From an uncultured Oscillibacter sp. (GTDB taxonomy: Bacteria; Bacillota; Clostridia; Oscillospirales; Oscillospiraceae), in NCBI GenBank assembly GCA_900551885.1, contig URXS01000082.1, positions 1 through 8,051 of the forward strand: a stretch of 8,051 nt of DNA, written 5' to 3'. Positions 1 to 5,768 of the stretch are shown piece after piece. Below the pieces are notes generated by a model, which was not told the origin of the DNA, searched no databases, and worked only from the letters and a program-made list of their open reading frames with translations. The position numbers and the translations under genes were made by a program. Position 1 is the stretch's first letter. Each line of letters starts with the position of its first letter.

Positions 1-935
1 CGGAGGAGGCGCTGTCCTCGGTCCGCACCCTGGGCGGCGAGTTGGCGGAGCTGTACAAACGCCTGGAAGCGGCCCGCTGTGAAGTCTATGACCTTGCCGA
101 GACCATCCGGGACAAGCGGGAGGAATTTGACTTCTCCCCGGCGGAGCTGGACGCGGTGGAGAGCCGGACGGACCTCCTGTACCGGCTGAAAAAGAAGTAC
201 GGCGCCACGGTGGAGGACTGCATTGCCTATCTGGACAAATGCCGGGCGGAGCTGGACGCCATGGAGACGGCGGACGACACCCTTCTCCGCCTGGAAAAGC
301 GCCATGCCCAGGCGGAGAAGGAAGTCCTTGCCGCCGGCGCGGCCCTGACCGAGGCCCGGAAGCGGGCGGCAAAGGTGCTGGAGGAGCGGATTCAGAGCGA
401 GCTGCGGGACCTGGATATGCGGCGGGTGCGCTTTGCCATCGAGTTCACGCCCCGTGAGCCCGGCCCCGACGGCTGCGACACCATCCGTTTCCTGATGTCC
501 GCCAACGTGGGGGAGGACCTGCGGCCCATTGCCAAGATCGCCTCCGGCGGCGAGCTGGCCCGGATCATGCTGGCGCTGAAAAATGTCCTGGCGGAGCAGG
601 AGTCGGTGGGGACGCTGGTCTTTGACGAGGTGGACACCGGTGTCTCCGGCCGGGCGGCCCAGAAGGTGGCGGAGAAGCTGGCTCAGGTCAGCCGCCGCAA
701 GCAGGTGTTGTGTGTCACCCATCTGCCCCAGTTGGCCGCCATGGCGGACACCCACTTCTCCGTGGAGAAGGGGGAGGAAAAGGGAAGAACCTTTACACAC
801 GTTGTGCTGCTTGACCGGGAGCGGCGGAAGGCGGAGTTGGCCCGGATCACCGGCGGTGCGGCGGTGACGCCGGCCCTGCTGGAGAGCGCCGGGGAGCTGC
901 TGGACGCGGCGGAGGCGTACCGGAAGGGGCTGTGA
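1..935 (+). CDS. recN: DNA repair protein RecN, C-terminal part (5' end outside window)
   Basis: The reading frame is open from base 3 to the TGA at 933-935 and gives 310 residues. RecN proteins are usually about 550-570 residues, so roughly 250 residues, with the Walker A motif, lie upstream. RecN is an SMC-like ATPase that acts at DNA double-strand breaks. The visible part begins with a charged, heptad-like coiled-coil segment (about bases 40-420). The C-terminal ATPase lobe follows: the ABC signature SGGELARIMLALKNVLA starts at 543, Walker B LVFDEVDTG at 615, and VLCVTHLPQLAAMAD is the switch-histidine segment. The internal TTG at 42 is not the start, because the in-frame codons before it (EEALSSVRTLGGE) fit the same protein. 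The following DNA is repeat-rich and carries no U-tract terminator of clear quality. Identification is secure from the motifs; the truncation is only the window edge. Confidence 0.96.
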   Translation, partial: EEALSSVRTLGGELAELYKRLEAARCEVYDLAETIRDKREEFDFSPAELDAVESRTDLLYRLKKKYGATVEDCIAYLDKCRAELDAMETADDTLLRLEKRHAQAEKEVLAAGAALTEARKRAAKVLEERIQSELRDLDMRRVRFAIEFTPREPGPDGCDTIRFLMSANVGEDLRPIAKIASGGELARIMLALKNVLAEQESVGTLVFDEVDTGVSGRAAQKVAEKLAQVSRRKQVLCVTHLPQLAAMADTHFSVEKGEEKGRTFTHVVLLDRERRKAELARITGGAAVTPALLESAGELLDAAEAYRKGL

Positions 936-951
936 GTTCCCGGGGGAACTC
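934..951. repeat. Inverted repeat overlapping the recN stop codon
   Basis: GAGTTCCC (934-941) and GGGAACTC (944-951) form an 8-bp inverted repeat with a 2-base centre. It begins inside the TGA stop of recN. The alternative pairing GGGGG (942-946) with CCCCC (954-958) is followed by ATTCTCTTTTT (959-969) and could act as a weak terminator for recN, but the stem is short. Confidence 0.5.
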
Positions 952-959
952 CGCCCCCA

Positions 960-988
960 TTCTCTTTTTGGTTGCGCCAAAAAGAGAA
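960..988. repeat. Hairpin, 12-bp perfect stem
   Basis: TTCTCTTTTTGG (960-971) is the exact reverse complement of CCAAAAAGAGAA (977-988), with a 5-base loop TTGCG. The T-run lies inside the left arm, and no T-run follows the right arm, so it is not a classic intrinsic terminator. It looks like an intergenic palindromic repeat unit of a kind I recall from related genomes. Confidence 0.65.
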
Positions 989-1023
989 CGGGCCGCGGCC
1001 GGTCCAAGAGAAAAAGCGCTGAG

Positions 1024-1063
1024 ACGAACAGGCGGACCCGCTGCGGCGGGTCCGCCTGTTCGT
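1024..1063. repeat. Perfect 18-bp hairpin with TGCG loop
   Basis: The arm 1024-1041 (ACGAACAGGCGGACCCGC) is exactly complementary to 1046-1063, separated by the tetraloop TGCG. The stem is unusually long, perfect and GC-rich for an intergenic region. The following bases are GTGACGGGGG, so there is no U-tract on the plus strand and none on the minus strand. It may slow or block transcription read-through from recN, or be a repeat element; a canonical Rho-independent terminator is not supported. Confidence 0.7.
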
Positions 1064-1146
1064 GTGACGGGGGTCGTGTGAATCGGTGCGGCGGGTGTCG
1101 GGGGCCCCGTCGTCCTTGCGCCAGCCTCTGGCGGTTGAAGAGGCTG

Positions 1147-1185
1147 CGTCCCTGCATAACAACCTTGGGTGTGGGTGCAGGGACG
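1147..1185. repeat. 10-bp inverted repeat with 19-base loop
   Basis: CGTCCCTGCA (1147-1156) and TGCAGGGACG (1176-1185) are perfect reverse complements. No gene or promoter is evident next to it. Function unknown; it fits the general palindrome-rich nature of this intergenic stretch. Confidence 0.5.
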
Positions 1186-1261
1186 GGGTGCGGGACTGGA
1201 TTGGCGTATTTCTGCTCCCGCGCGTTCCGCTTTACCCGCAAGGGGTACGCCGCATCCGTAG

Positions 1262-1276
1262 GGCGGCAGAGCCGCC
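1262..1276. repeat. Short GC hairpin GGCGGC-AGA-GCCGCC
   Basis: GGCGGC (1262-1267) pairs with GCCGCC (1271-1276) around an AGA loop. The GTAG just before it (1258-1261) and CTAC (1292-1295) could extend the fold. It is a small unit in the repeat mosaic, with no assigned function. Confidence 0.35.
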
Positions 1277-1342
1277 GACGGCTGCGCAGTCGCTACGCGC
1301 TGCCCCGGCGGTTGCCGCGCTTTTGTCTCCGAAAACCGCCCA

Positions 1343-1400
1343 CCCCAAAGCCTTCCCCCTGGGGGGAAGGTGGCTGGCCGCAGGCCAGACGGATGAGGGG
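1343..1400. repeat. REP-like intergenic element with two hairpins
   Basis: CCTTCCCC (1351-1358) pairs with GGGGAAGG (1363-1370). CTGGCC (1374-1379) pairs with GGCCAG (1383-1388) around a GCA loop. CCCC (1343-1346) and GGGG (1397-1400) could close the outer stem, giving a cruciform-like unit. From memory, very similar units (AAGCCTTCCCC...GGGGAAGGTGGC...GACGGATGAGGGG) are scattered between genes of many Oscillospiraceae and related Clostridia. No coding potential is evident. Their role is not established. Confidence 0.65.
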
Positions 1401-1428
1401 CCCGCCTGCCGCCGGGAGAAAAATCATG

Positions 1429-1457
1429 CTGACTTTCCGGAACGACTGTGATACAAT
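1429..1457 (+). promoter_or_regulatory. Sigma-A-type promoter for the xre-comEC-holA-rnmV run
   Basis: The -35 candidate CTGACT (1429-1434; four of six match TTGACA) and the -10 TACAAT (1452-1457; five of six) are separated by 17 bases. A TG at 1449-1450 one base before the -10 makes it an extended -10 promoter. Transcription should start near 1464, about 70 bases before the regulator gene. The 8-bp palindrome TTCCGGAA (1435-1442) lies in the spacer. Confidence 0.65.
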
Positions 1458-1467
1458 CAGAGAAACA

Positions 1468-1510
1468 AACCAATTGGTTCACTTTTTGCATATAAACACA
1501 ACCGAATGGT
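1468..1510. promoter_or_regulatory. Two candidate operator dyads, ACC-N4-GGT, 32 bp apart
   Basis: AACCAATTGGTT (1468-1479) is a perfect 12-bp palindrome lying a few bases after the predicted transcription start. ACCGAATGGT (1501-1510) has the same ACC/GGT half-sites. The centres are 32 bp apart, close to three helical turns, so two bound dimers would face the same side. The obvious candidate binder is the XRE-type protein encoded 24 bases downstream, which would give autoregulation. This is inference from geometry only. Confidence 0.45.
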
Positions 1511-1520
1511 AACCTCATTT

Positions 1521-1528
1521 TGAGGTGA
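1521..1528 (+). promoter_or_regulatory. Ribosome binding site that decides a TTG start
   Basis: TGAGGTGA (1521-1528) matches the 3' part of the canonical AGGAGGTGA sequence and sits five bases before TTG at 1534. The possible GTG start at 1525 lies inside this site and so cannot use it. The same bases form the right arm of a small inverted repeat ACCTCA-TTT-TGAGGT (1512-1526) that could partly mask the site. Confidence 0.65.
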
Positions 1529-1533
1529 TTGGG

Positions 1534-1755
1534 TTGTATCTGCGAAGAGTTTACGATTTGCGGGAGGACCGCGACTATACACAGAAGAAAGTTGCGGAGT
1601 ACTTGGGCATCCATCCCAACGTCTATCGCCGGTATGAGAAGGGGATCCGCAGTTTCCCAGTAGAGTATATCATCAAGCTGGCCGACTTTTACAACGTCAG
1701 CACCGACTACCTCCTGGGCCGGACCGACGATCCCACACCGCCGCAAAAGCCATGA
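1534..1755 (+). CDS. Small XRE/HTH_3-family transcriptional regulator
   Basis: The gene encodes 73 residues from the TTG at 1534, which I prefer to the GTG at 1525 because that codon is part of the ribosome binding site. Almost the whole protein is one Cro/C1-type helix-turn-helix domain. YLRRVYDLREDRDYTQKKVAEYLGI holds helices 1-2, HPNVYRRYEKGIR is the recognition region (cf. the usual 'S..T.S.yE.G' pattern), and YIIKLADFYNVSTDYLLGRTD is the typical C-terminal end. A short proline-rich tail follows, with no ligand or dimerisation domain. The TGA stop overlaps the comEC start as ATGA (1752-1755), so the two are probably co-transcribed and translationally coupled. It likely represses or tunes its own promoter through the ACC-N4-GGT dyads upstream; the target set is unknown. 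Confidence 0.88.
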   Translation: MYLRRVYDLREDRDYTQKKVAEYLGIHPNVYRRYEKGIRSFPVEYIIKLADFYNVSTDYLLGRTDDPTPPQKP

Positions 1756-4025
1756 GAAAGCTGGCCCTTTTCTCCGGGGCCTTCGCCCTGGGGATTTTCC
1801 TGGCCCAATATCTGCCGGGTTCGGCGTGGCAGCCCTGTGCCGCGGCGGGCTGCTTTGCTGCGGCCCTTTTTGCCCTGGCTCTGCCGGGCCTGTGGCGCAA
1901 GCGTGGGCTGCTGGCCCTGTGCGGCCTGTCCCTGGCCTTCGGCTGGAACTGGCTGTACGCCCGTCAGGTCCAGGCGCCCCTGGAAACCCTGGCCGGGACG
2001 GAGCGGACGGTGACCATGACCCTGTGCGACTACGCCACCGCCACTGACTACGGCGCGAAAGTCACAGTGAAGCTGGAGGGATATTCCCTGGGAAAAGTGG
2101 TCTACTACGGGGATGAGGCCCTGCTGAACCTGTCGCCGGGCCAGACTGTGACGGACCTGGTGTCCTTCCAGAGTGCCGCCCGCATCCGGGACGACGATAT
2201 CACCACCTTTACCTCCAAGGGCGTGTTCCTGCTGGCATACCAGAGAGGGGAGCCGGCATACGGGACAGGCACCATGGACTCTCCCCGCTGGTGGCCGGCC
2301 CGGGCCGGAGCCGCCCTGCGGCATCAGATCACCGAACTCTGGGGCCAGGGGGACACCGGTGCCTTCATGACCGCTATCCTGACCGGCGACAAGAGCAGCC
2401 TTTCGGCGCGGGCCGCCTCGGACCTGTCGGAGGCGGGGCTGTACCACATCCTGGCGGTGTCCGGCCTCCACTGCGGCTTCCTGCTGACCCTGGCGGCTCT
2501 GCTGACGGGACGTCACCGCCGGCGTCTGCTGGCCGCCGTGACCCTGCCGGGTCTGGTCTTTTATGCCCTGCTGACTGGCGGCAGCCCCTCGGTGGTTCGG
2601 GCCTGCGTCATGCTGGGGCTGCTGTTGGCGGCGCCGCTGTTCCGCCGGGAGGGGGATGGCCCCACGTCTTTGTGCGCCGCCCTTTTCGGGATTTTGCTGG
2701 TGAATCCCTTTGCCGCCGCTTCGATCAGCTTACAGCTCTCCTTCGGCGCCATGGCGGGCATCCTGGCGGTGAGCGGGCGGCTGTACCAACTGCTGCTGGG
2801 CGGGAAAAAGCACGGCAAGGTAGTTTGCTTCATAGCGGCCAGCTTCTCGGCCACCATGGGCGCTCTGGTGTTCACGGTGCCCCTGAGCGCCTGGTATTTC
2901 GGCTTCCTGGTGCTGGTGTCGCCCCTCAGCAATCTGCTGTGCCTGTGGGCAGCCAGCGGGGCCTTCATGATCGGGCTGGTGTCGGCGGTGATGGGCTTTG
3001 TGTGGCCTGCCGGGGCGGCGATTTTGGCTCTGGCGCCCAGGGCACTGGTGTGGTATATTCTCTCCATGGCCCGGCTTTTGGCGGGGCTGCCCTACCACGC
3101 CCTCTATCTGGCCAATCCCTATCTGAAATACTGGCTGGGGTACGTGTATCTGCTGTTTGCGGCTGCCTGGGCCCTGCGGTCCGGGCCCAGGCGGCGGTAT
3201 GCCGTGGCCGCCCTGCTGGCGGTGTCTACGCTGGCCGCCACGGTGAAGCTGGGGGAGGCCTCCTACCACCTCAGCGATCTGGAGGCTCTGGTGCTGGACG
3301 TGGGGCAGGGGCAGTGCGTGCTGCTGTCCTCCGGCGGGGCGTATGCCCTGGCCGACTGCGGCAGCAGCAACAGTTGGTACAGCCCCGGCGGTATCGCCGG
3401 GGACTATCTGGCCTCCATGGGCTGCCGGAAGCTGGACTATTTGCTGCTGACCCACTACGATACCGACCATGTGAACGGCCTGGAGGAACTGCTGGCCCGG
3501 GTGGAGGTGGACACGCTTCTGCTACCGGACACGGAGGACGACTCCGGCACCCGGTCCTGGGTGGCATCCACCGCAGCGGACTGCGGCGTGGCGGTGCGGT
3601 ATGTGACGGTGTCGGAGACGCTGCCCCTGGGCCGGACGGAGCTGACGGTGTATCCGCCCCTGGGAGCGGGGGAGGAGGACAATGAGCGGGGCCTGTCCCT
3701 GCTGGCGAGCTGTGGTGACTTCGACCTGCTCATCACCGGGGACATGGATGCCTCCACGGAGGAGACCCTGGTGGAGACATACGGGATTTCCCAGGTGGAG
3801 GCCCTGGTGGTAGGCCACCACGGCTCCAAATATTCCACCTCCCGGACGCTGCTGGATGCGGCGGCGCCGGAGGTGGGCGTCATCAGCGTGGGGAGCAACA
3901 GCTACGGACACCCCAGTACCGAGGCCCTGCGGCGGCTGACCGCGGCGGGGGTTCGCATCTGCCGCACGGACCTGCAGGGCACGGTCCGGCTATCCTGGAA
4001 TCGAGGAGACGACAATGGCTTATAA
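1752..4025 (+). CDS. comEC: ComEC/Rec2 family DNA uptake channel with C-terminal MBL domain
   Basis: The 757-residue membrane protein would move single-stranded DNA across the membrane during natural transformation. Two N-terminal hydrophobic segments (about 4-20, 30-68) lead into a DUF4131-type region (to about 180). The Competence domain (about 205-475) carries the signature GLYHILAVSGLHCG (229-242) and many membrane segments. A metallo-beta-lactamase-like domain (about 511-750) has THYDTDH (567-573), the ComEC variant of HxHxDH, then TGDMD (662-666), GHHGS (688-692) and SYGHPS (717-722). All three ComEC parts are present and uninterrupted. No good ribosome binding site precedes ATG 1752; the upstream regulator stop overlaps it (ATGA), so translation probably relies on reinitiation. 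The 3' end overlaps holA by 11 bases. No comEA lies next to it. Whether the organism is transformable cannot be told. Confidence 0.95.
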   Translation: MRKLALFSGAFALGIFLAQYLPGSAWQPCAAAGCFAAALFALALPGLWRKRGLLALCGLSLAFGWNWLYARQVQAPLETLAGTERTVTMTLCDYATATDYGAKVTVKLEGYSLGKVVYYGDEALLNLSPGQTVTDLVSFQSAARIRDDDITTFTSKGVFLLAYQRGEPAYGTGTMDSPRWWPARAGAALRHQITELWGQGDTGAFMTAILTGDKSSLSARAASDLSEAGLYHILAVSGLHCGFLLTLAALLTGRHRRRLLAAVTLPGLVFYALLTGGSPSVVRACVMLGLLLAAPLFRREGDGPTSLCAALFGILLVNPFAAASISLQLSFGAMAGILAVSGRLYQLLLGGKKHGKVVCFIAASFSATMGALVFTVPLSAWYFGFLVLVSPLSNLLCLWAASGAFMIGLVSAVMGFVWPAGAAILALAPRALVWYILSMARLLAGLPYHALYLANPYLKYWLGYVYLLFAAAWALRSGPRRRYAVAALLAVSTLAATVKLGEASYHLSDLEALVLDVGQGQCVLLSSGGAYALADCGSSNSWYSPGGIAGDYLASMGCRKLDYLLLTHYDTDHVNGLEELLARVEVDTLLLPDTEDDSGTRSWVASTAADCGVAVRYVTVSETLPLGRTELTVYPPLGAGEEDNERGLSLLASCGDFDLLITGDMDASTEETLVETYGISQVEALVVGHHGSKYSTSRTLLDAAAPEVGVISVGSNSYGHPSTEALRRLTAAGVRICRTDLQGTVRLSWNRGDDNGL

Positions 4026-5070
4026 AAAGAAGGAGGGCGGGTCCAGCCCGGCCTTTCAGAAACTGAAACGGGACCTGGCGGAGGGCACCCCCGGCAGCGC
4101 CTATCTCTTTTACGGGGAGGAGAGCTACCTGCGCCAGCACTACCTGCGCCGGCTGCGGGAGGTGCTGATCCCCGCCGGGGCGGAGGAGTTCAACTACCAC
4201 GCCCTGGAGGGCAAGGACCTGACGGTCCAGCAGCTCTCGGAGATGGCGGAGGCCATGCCCATGATGGCCCAGCGGACCATGATCGCCGTGACGGACATGG
4301 ACCTGTTCAAGCTGGGGAAGGAGCAGCGGGAGCGTCTGGTGGAGTTTTTGAACGACGTGCCGCCCTACTGCTGCGTGGTGTTCGTGTACGACACGGTGGC
4401 CTACAAGCCGGACCGGACCATGAAGCACCTGTGCAAGGCCATTTCCGATCATGTGGAGACGGTGGAGTTCCGTCCGGCGGAGAGCGGGGACCTGCTGGCC
4501 TGGATCGCCCGGCGGTTCCGGGCCCTGGACAAGGAGATCGACCGCCAGACGGCGGAGTATCTGGTGTTCCTGTGCGGCGGGCTCATGACGGGCCTGGTGC
4601 CGGAGATCGCCAAGATCGCCGCCTACGCAAAGGGCTCCCGGATCACCCAGGCGGATGTGGACGCCGTGGCGGACCCGGTGCTGTCGGCGGAGGTGTTCAA
4701 GCTGTCCGACGCGGTGATCGGCCGGGACTTCGACAAGGCTGCCCGGATCCTGGGGGACCTGCTGAAAATGCAGACGGAGCCCATCTTGATCCTGGCCACC
4801 CTGGGTAGCCAGCTCCGGCGGCTGTACACCGCGCGCCTTGCCATCGATGGCGGCAAGGGCCGGGAGTGGCTGATGGAGCTGTGGGGCATGAAGTCCGACT
4901 ACCAGGCAAAGCTGCTGCTGAACGCCGCCCGCCGGACCACCACCGCCTGGTGTGCCGACGCGGTGAAGATGTGCCAGGTGCTGGACAAGCGCATGAAGAG
5001 CGAAAAGGGCCTGGACGGCGTGGGCGAGCTGAAGCTGCTGCTGGTGCGGCTGGGGACGGTGCAGGCATGA
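4015..5070 (+). CDS. holA: DNA polymerase III subunit delta
   Basis: This 351-residue protein is the delta subunit of the clamp loader, which opens the beta sliding clamp at primed DNA. Domain I (about 1-140) shows SAYLFYGEESYL (28-39), the usual opening of HolA, without a functional Walker A motif, as expected. The lid-like domain II spans about 145-215, and domain III (about 220-345) includes EVFKLSDAVIGRDFDKA and LILATLGSQLRRL. Length is normal (about 330-350 in Firmicutes). The ATG at 4015 has GAGGAG (4003-4008) six bases upstream, inside the comEC 3' end; the genes overlap by 11 bases. The comEC-holA pairing is widely conserved in Firmicutes. The stop overlaps the rnmV start as ATGA (5067-5070). 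Confidence 0.94.
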   Translation: MAYKKKEGGSSPAFQKLKRDLAEGTPGSAYLFYGEESYLRQHYLRRLREVLIPAGAEEFNYHALEGKDLTVQQLSEMAEAMPMMAQRTMIAVTDMDLFKLGKEQRERLVEFLNDVPPYCCVVFVYDTVAYKPDRTMKHLCKAISDHVETVEFRPAESGDLLAWIARRFRALDKEIDRQTAEYLVFLCGGLMTGLVPEIAKIAAYAKGSRITQADVDAVADPVLSAEVFKLSDAVIGRDFDKAARILGDLLKMQTEPILILATLGSQLRRLYTARLAIDGGKGREWLMELWGMKSDYQAKLLLNAARRTTTAWCADAVKMCQVLDKRMKSEKGLDGVGELKLLLVRLGTVQA

Positions 5071-5675
5071 AAAAAGTCCGGGAAGTGATCGTGGTGGAGG
5101 GCCGCTACGACAAGAACACCATCTCCCAGGTGGTGGACGCCACGGTGGTGACCCTGGGCGGCTTTTCCGTGTTCAACGACCGGGAGAAGCTGGCCTTCCT
5201 GCGGCGGCTGGCCCAGGAGCGGGGATTGATCGTCCTGACCGACAGCGACGGCGCCGGCTTCGTGCTGCGCAACTACCTGAAGGGCGCCCTGCCGAAGGAC
5301 CGGGTGAAGCAGGCCTACATCCCCGACATCGCCGGGAAGGAGCGGCGCAAGCGCCGCCCGGGAAAAGAGGGCAAGCTGGGGGTGGAGGGCATGCCCCCGA
5401 CGGTGCTGCTGGAGGCCCTGCGCCGCTGCGGTGCCACCTTCGAGGATGAATCGGCGGAGGCGGCCCCGGCGGAGCAGCCCATTACCAAGGCGGACCTGTA
5501 CGAGCTGGGCCTGACCGGCGGACCCGACAGCGCCGAAAAGCGCCGGGAAGTGCTGCGGCGGCTGGACCTGCCCGCCCACCTGACCGCCAACGGCCTTCTG
5601 GAGGCCCTGAATCTGCTGTATGGCCGCCGGGCCTTTCTGGAGTGGATGGCGGACGGGAACAACGAAACAAAGTAA
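5067..5675 (+). CDS. rnmV: Ribonuclease M5 (TOPRIM-type 5S rRNA maturation nuclease)
   Basis: The protein has 202 residues, close to the usual 180-190 of RNase M5, which trims precursor 5S rRNA at both ends with ribosomal protein L18 as cofactor. The TOPRIM domain fills the N-terminal half: VVEGRYD (9-15) carries the catalytic glutamate E11, and TDSDGAG (58-64) carries the acidic DxD pair. IAGKERRKRR (88-97) and KLGVEGMPP (103-111) match the family's conserved basic and VEG segments. The C-terminal part (about 135-200) should form the M5-specific RNA-binding region. The start ATG 5067 overlaps the holA stop (ATGA), which argues for coupling; the frame stays open further upstream inside holA, but those codons do not resemble the family. 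In Bacillus this gene sits near tatD and ksgA, so the placement after holA is a different arrangement. A short DnaG-like TOPRIM protein is the only alternative, and a weaker one. Confidence 0.92.
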   Translation: MKKVREVIVVEGRYDKNTISQVVDATVVTLGGFSVFNDREKLAFLRRLAQERGLIVLTDSDGAGFVLRNYLKGALPKDRVKQAYIPDIAGKERRKRRPGKEGKLGVEGMPPTVLLEALRRCGATFEDESAEAAPAEQPITKADLYELGLTGGPDSAEKRREVLRRLDLPAHLTANGLLEALNLLYGRRAFLEWMADGNNETK

Positions 5676-5686
5676 CAATTCCGCCA

Positions 5687-5703
5687 TTCGACAAAATTCG
5701 ACA
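5687..5703 (-). promoter_or_regulatory. Two tandem Spo0A boxes, 10 bp apart
   Basis: TTCGACA occurs at 5687-5693 and again at 5697-5703. On the minus strand this reads TGTCGAA, an exact match to the known Spo0A box consensus TGNCGAA. The exact 10-bp phasing places the boxes on the same face of the helix, as expected for a bound Spo0A dimer. They sit 23-39 bases upstream of an extended -10 element and so about 35-51 bases before the likely transcription start of the small downstream gene. That is where Spo0A sits at activated sigma-A promoters. Repression of a different promoter remains possible. Confidence 0.75.
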
Positions 5704-5722
5704 ACATTTCCCATGGCTCCGG

Positions 5723-5731
5723 TGGTATGCT
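5723..5731 (+). promoter_or_regulatory. Extended -10 element without a good -35, start near 5738
   Basis: TGGTATGCT combines an extended TG with TATGCT (5726-5731; four of six match TATAAT). The -35 position (about 5703-5708, AACATT) does not resemble TTGACA. A weak -35 next to activator sites is typical of activator-dependent sigma-A promoters, which supports the Spo0A reading. I see no convincing sigma-E, -F or -G promoter here. Confidence 0.45.
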
Positions 5732-5768
5732 CTCCCCTGTGCGTAAATGATGAAGGCGAACAGGGGAG
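5732..5768 (+). promoter_or_regulatory. Inverted repeat able to mask the next gene's ribosome binding site
   Basis: CTCCCCTGT (5732-5740) is the exact reverse complement of ACAGGGGAG (5760-5768), with a 19-base loop. The right arm covers most of the ribosome binding site GGAGGA (5765-5770) of the gene at 5777. RNA reading through from rnmV would contain both arms and could hide the site. RNA started near 5738 would lack most of the left arm and leave it free. Confidence 0.5.

Larger units (their letters stand above)
936..1428. other. Gene-free intergenic stretch built of inverted repeats
   Basis: About 490 bases between recN and the next promoter hold no convincing gene. Open frames exist on both strands, but they run through palindromes, lack ribosome binding sites and resemble no family I know. 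The stretch contains a series of hairpin-forming units, listed separately: 934-951, 960-988, 1024-1063, 1147-1185, 1262-1276 and 1343-1400. There is also a 10-bp palindrome GGCCGCGGCC at 991-1000 and a smaller stem CAGCCTCT/AGAGGCTG at 1122-1129 and 1139-1146. Such mosaics of short palindromic elements are common between genes in GC-rich Clostridia. Confidence 0.7.

Noticed and set aside
567..573. Missing metal ligand in the ComEC MBL domain (protein residues 567-573, THYDTDH)
   Set aside because: Asp in place of the second His of HxHxDH is the usual form in ComEC proteins, not a defect. The coordinates here are protein residues.
1078..1512. Overlapping plus-strand frames of 144 and 121 codons in the recN-xre gap
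   Set aside because: They translate the repeat elements and the promoter, lack ribosome binding sites and look like noise from GC-rich repeats.
1525..1527. GTG as start of the XRE regulator
   Set aside because: It lies inside the TGAGGTGA ribosome binding site and has none of its own; TTG at 1534 is correctly spaced.
847..1746. 299-codon minus-strand open frame spanning the recN 3' end, repeats and the regulator gene
   Set aside because: It runs through palindromic repeats, overlaps two real genes antisense, and its translation is proline/arginine-rich without family resemblance.
2291..3685. 464-codon plus-strand frame inside comEC in another phase
   Set aside because: The comEC frame has all family motifs; this one is glycine/arginine/proline-rich shadow sequence.
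5686..5705. Direct repeat ATTCGACAA as a CRISPR, plasmid iteron or attachment site
   Set aside because: Only two copies at 10-bp spacing, matching the Spo0A box consensus before a promoter; no integrase, cas or replication gene is near.
5747..5749. ATG as start of the DUF6514-like gene
   Set aside because: No ribosome binding site precedes it, and GGAGGA at 5765-5770 points to ATG 5777.
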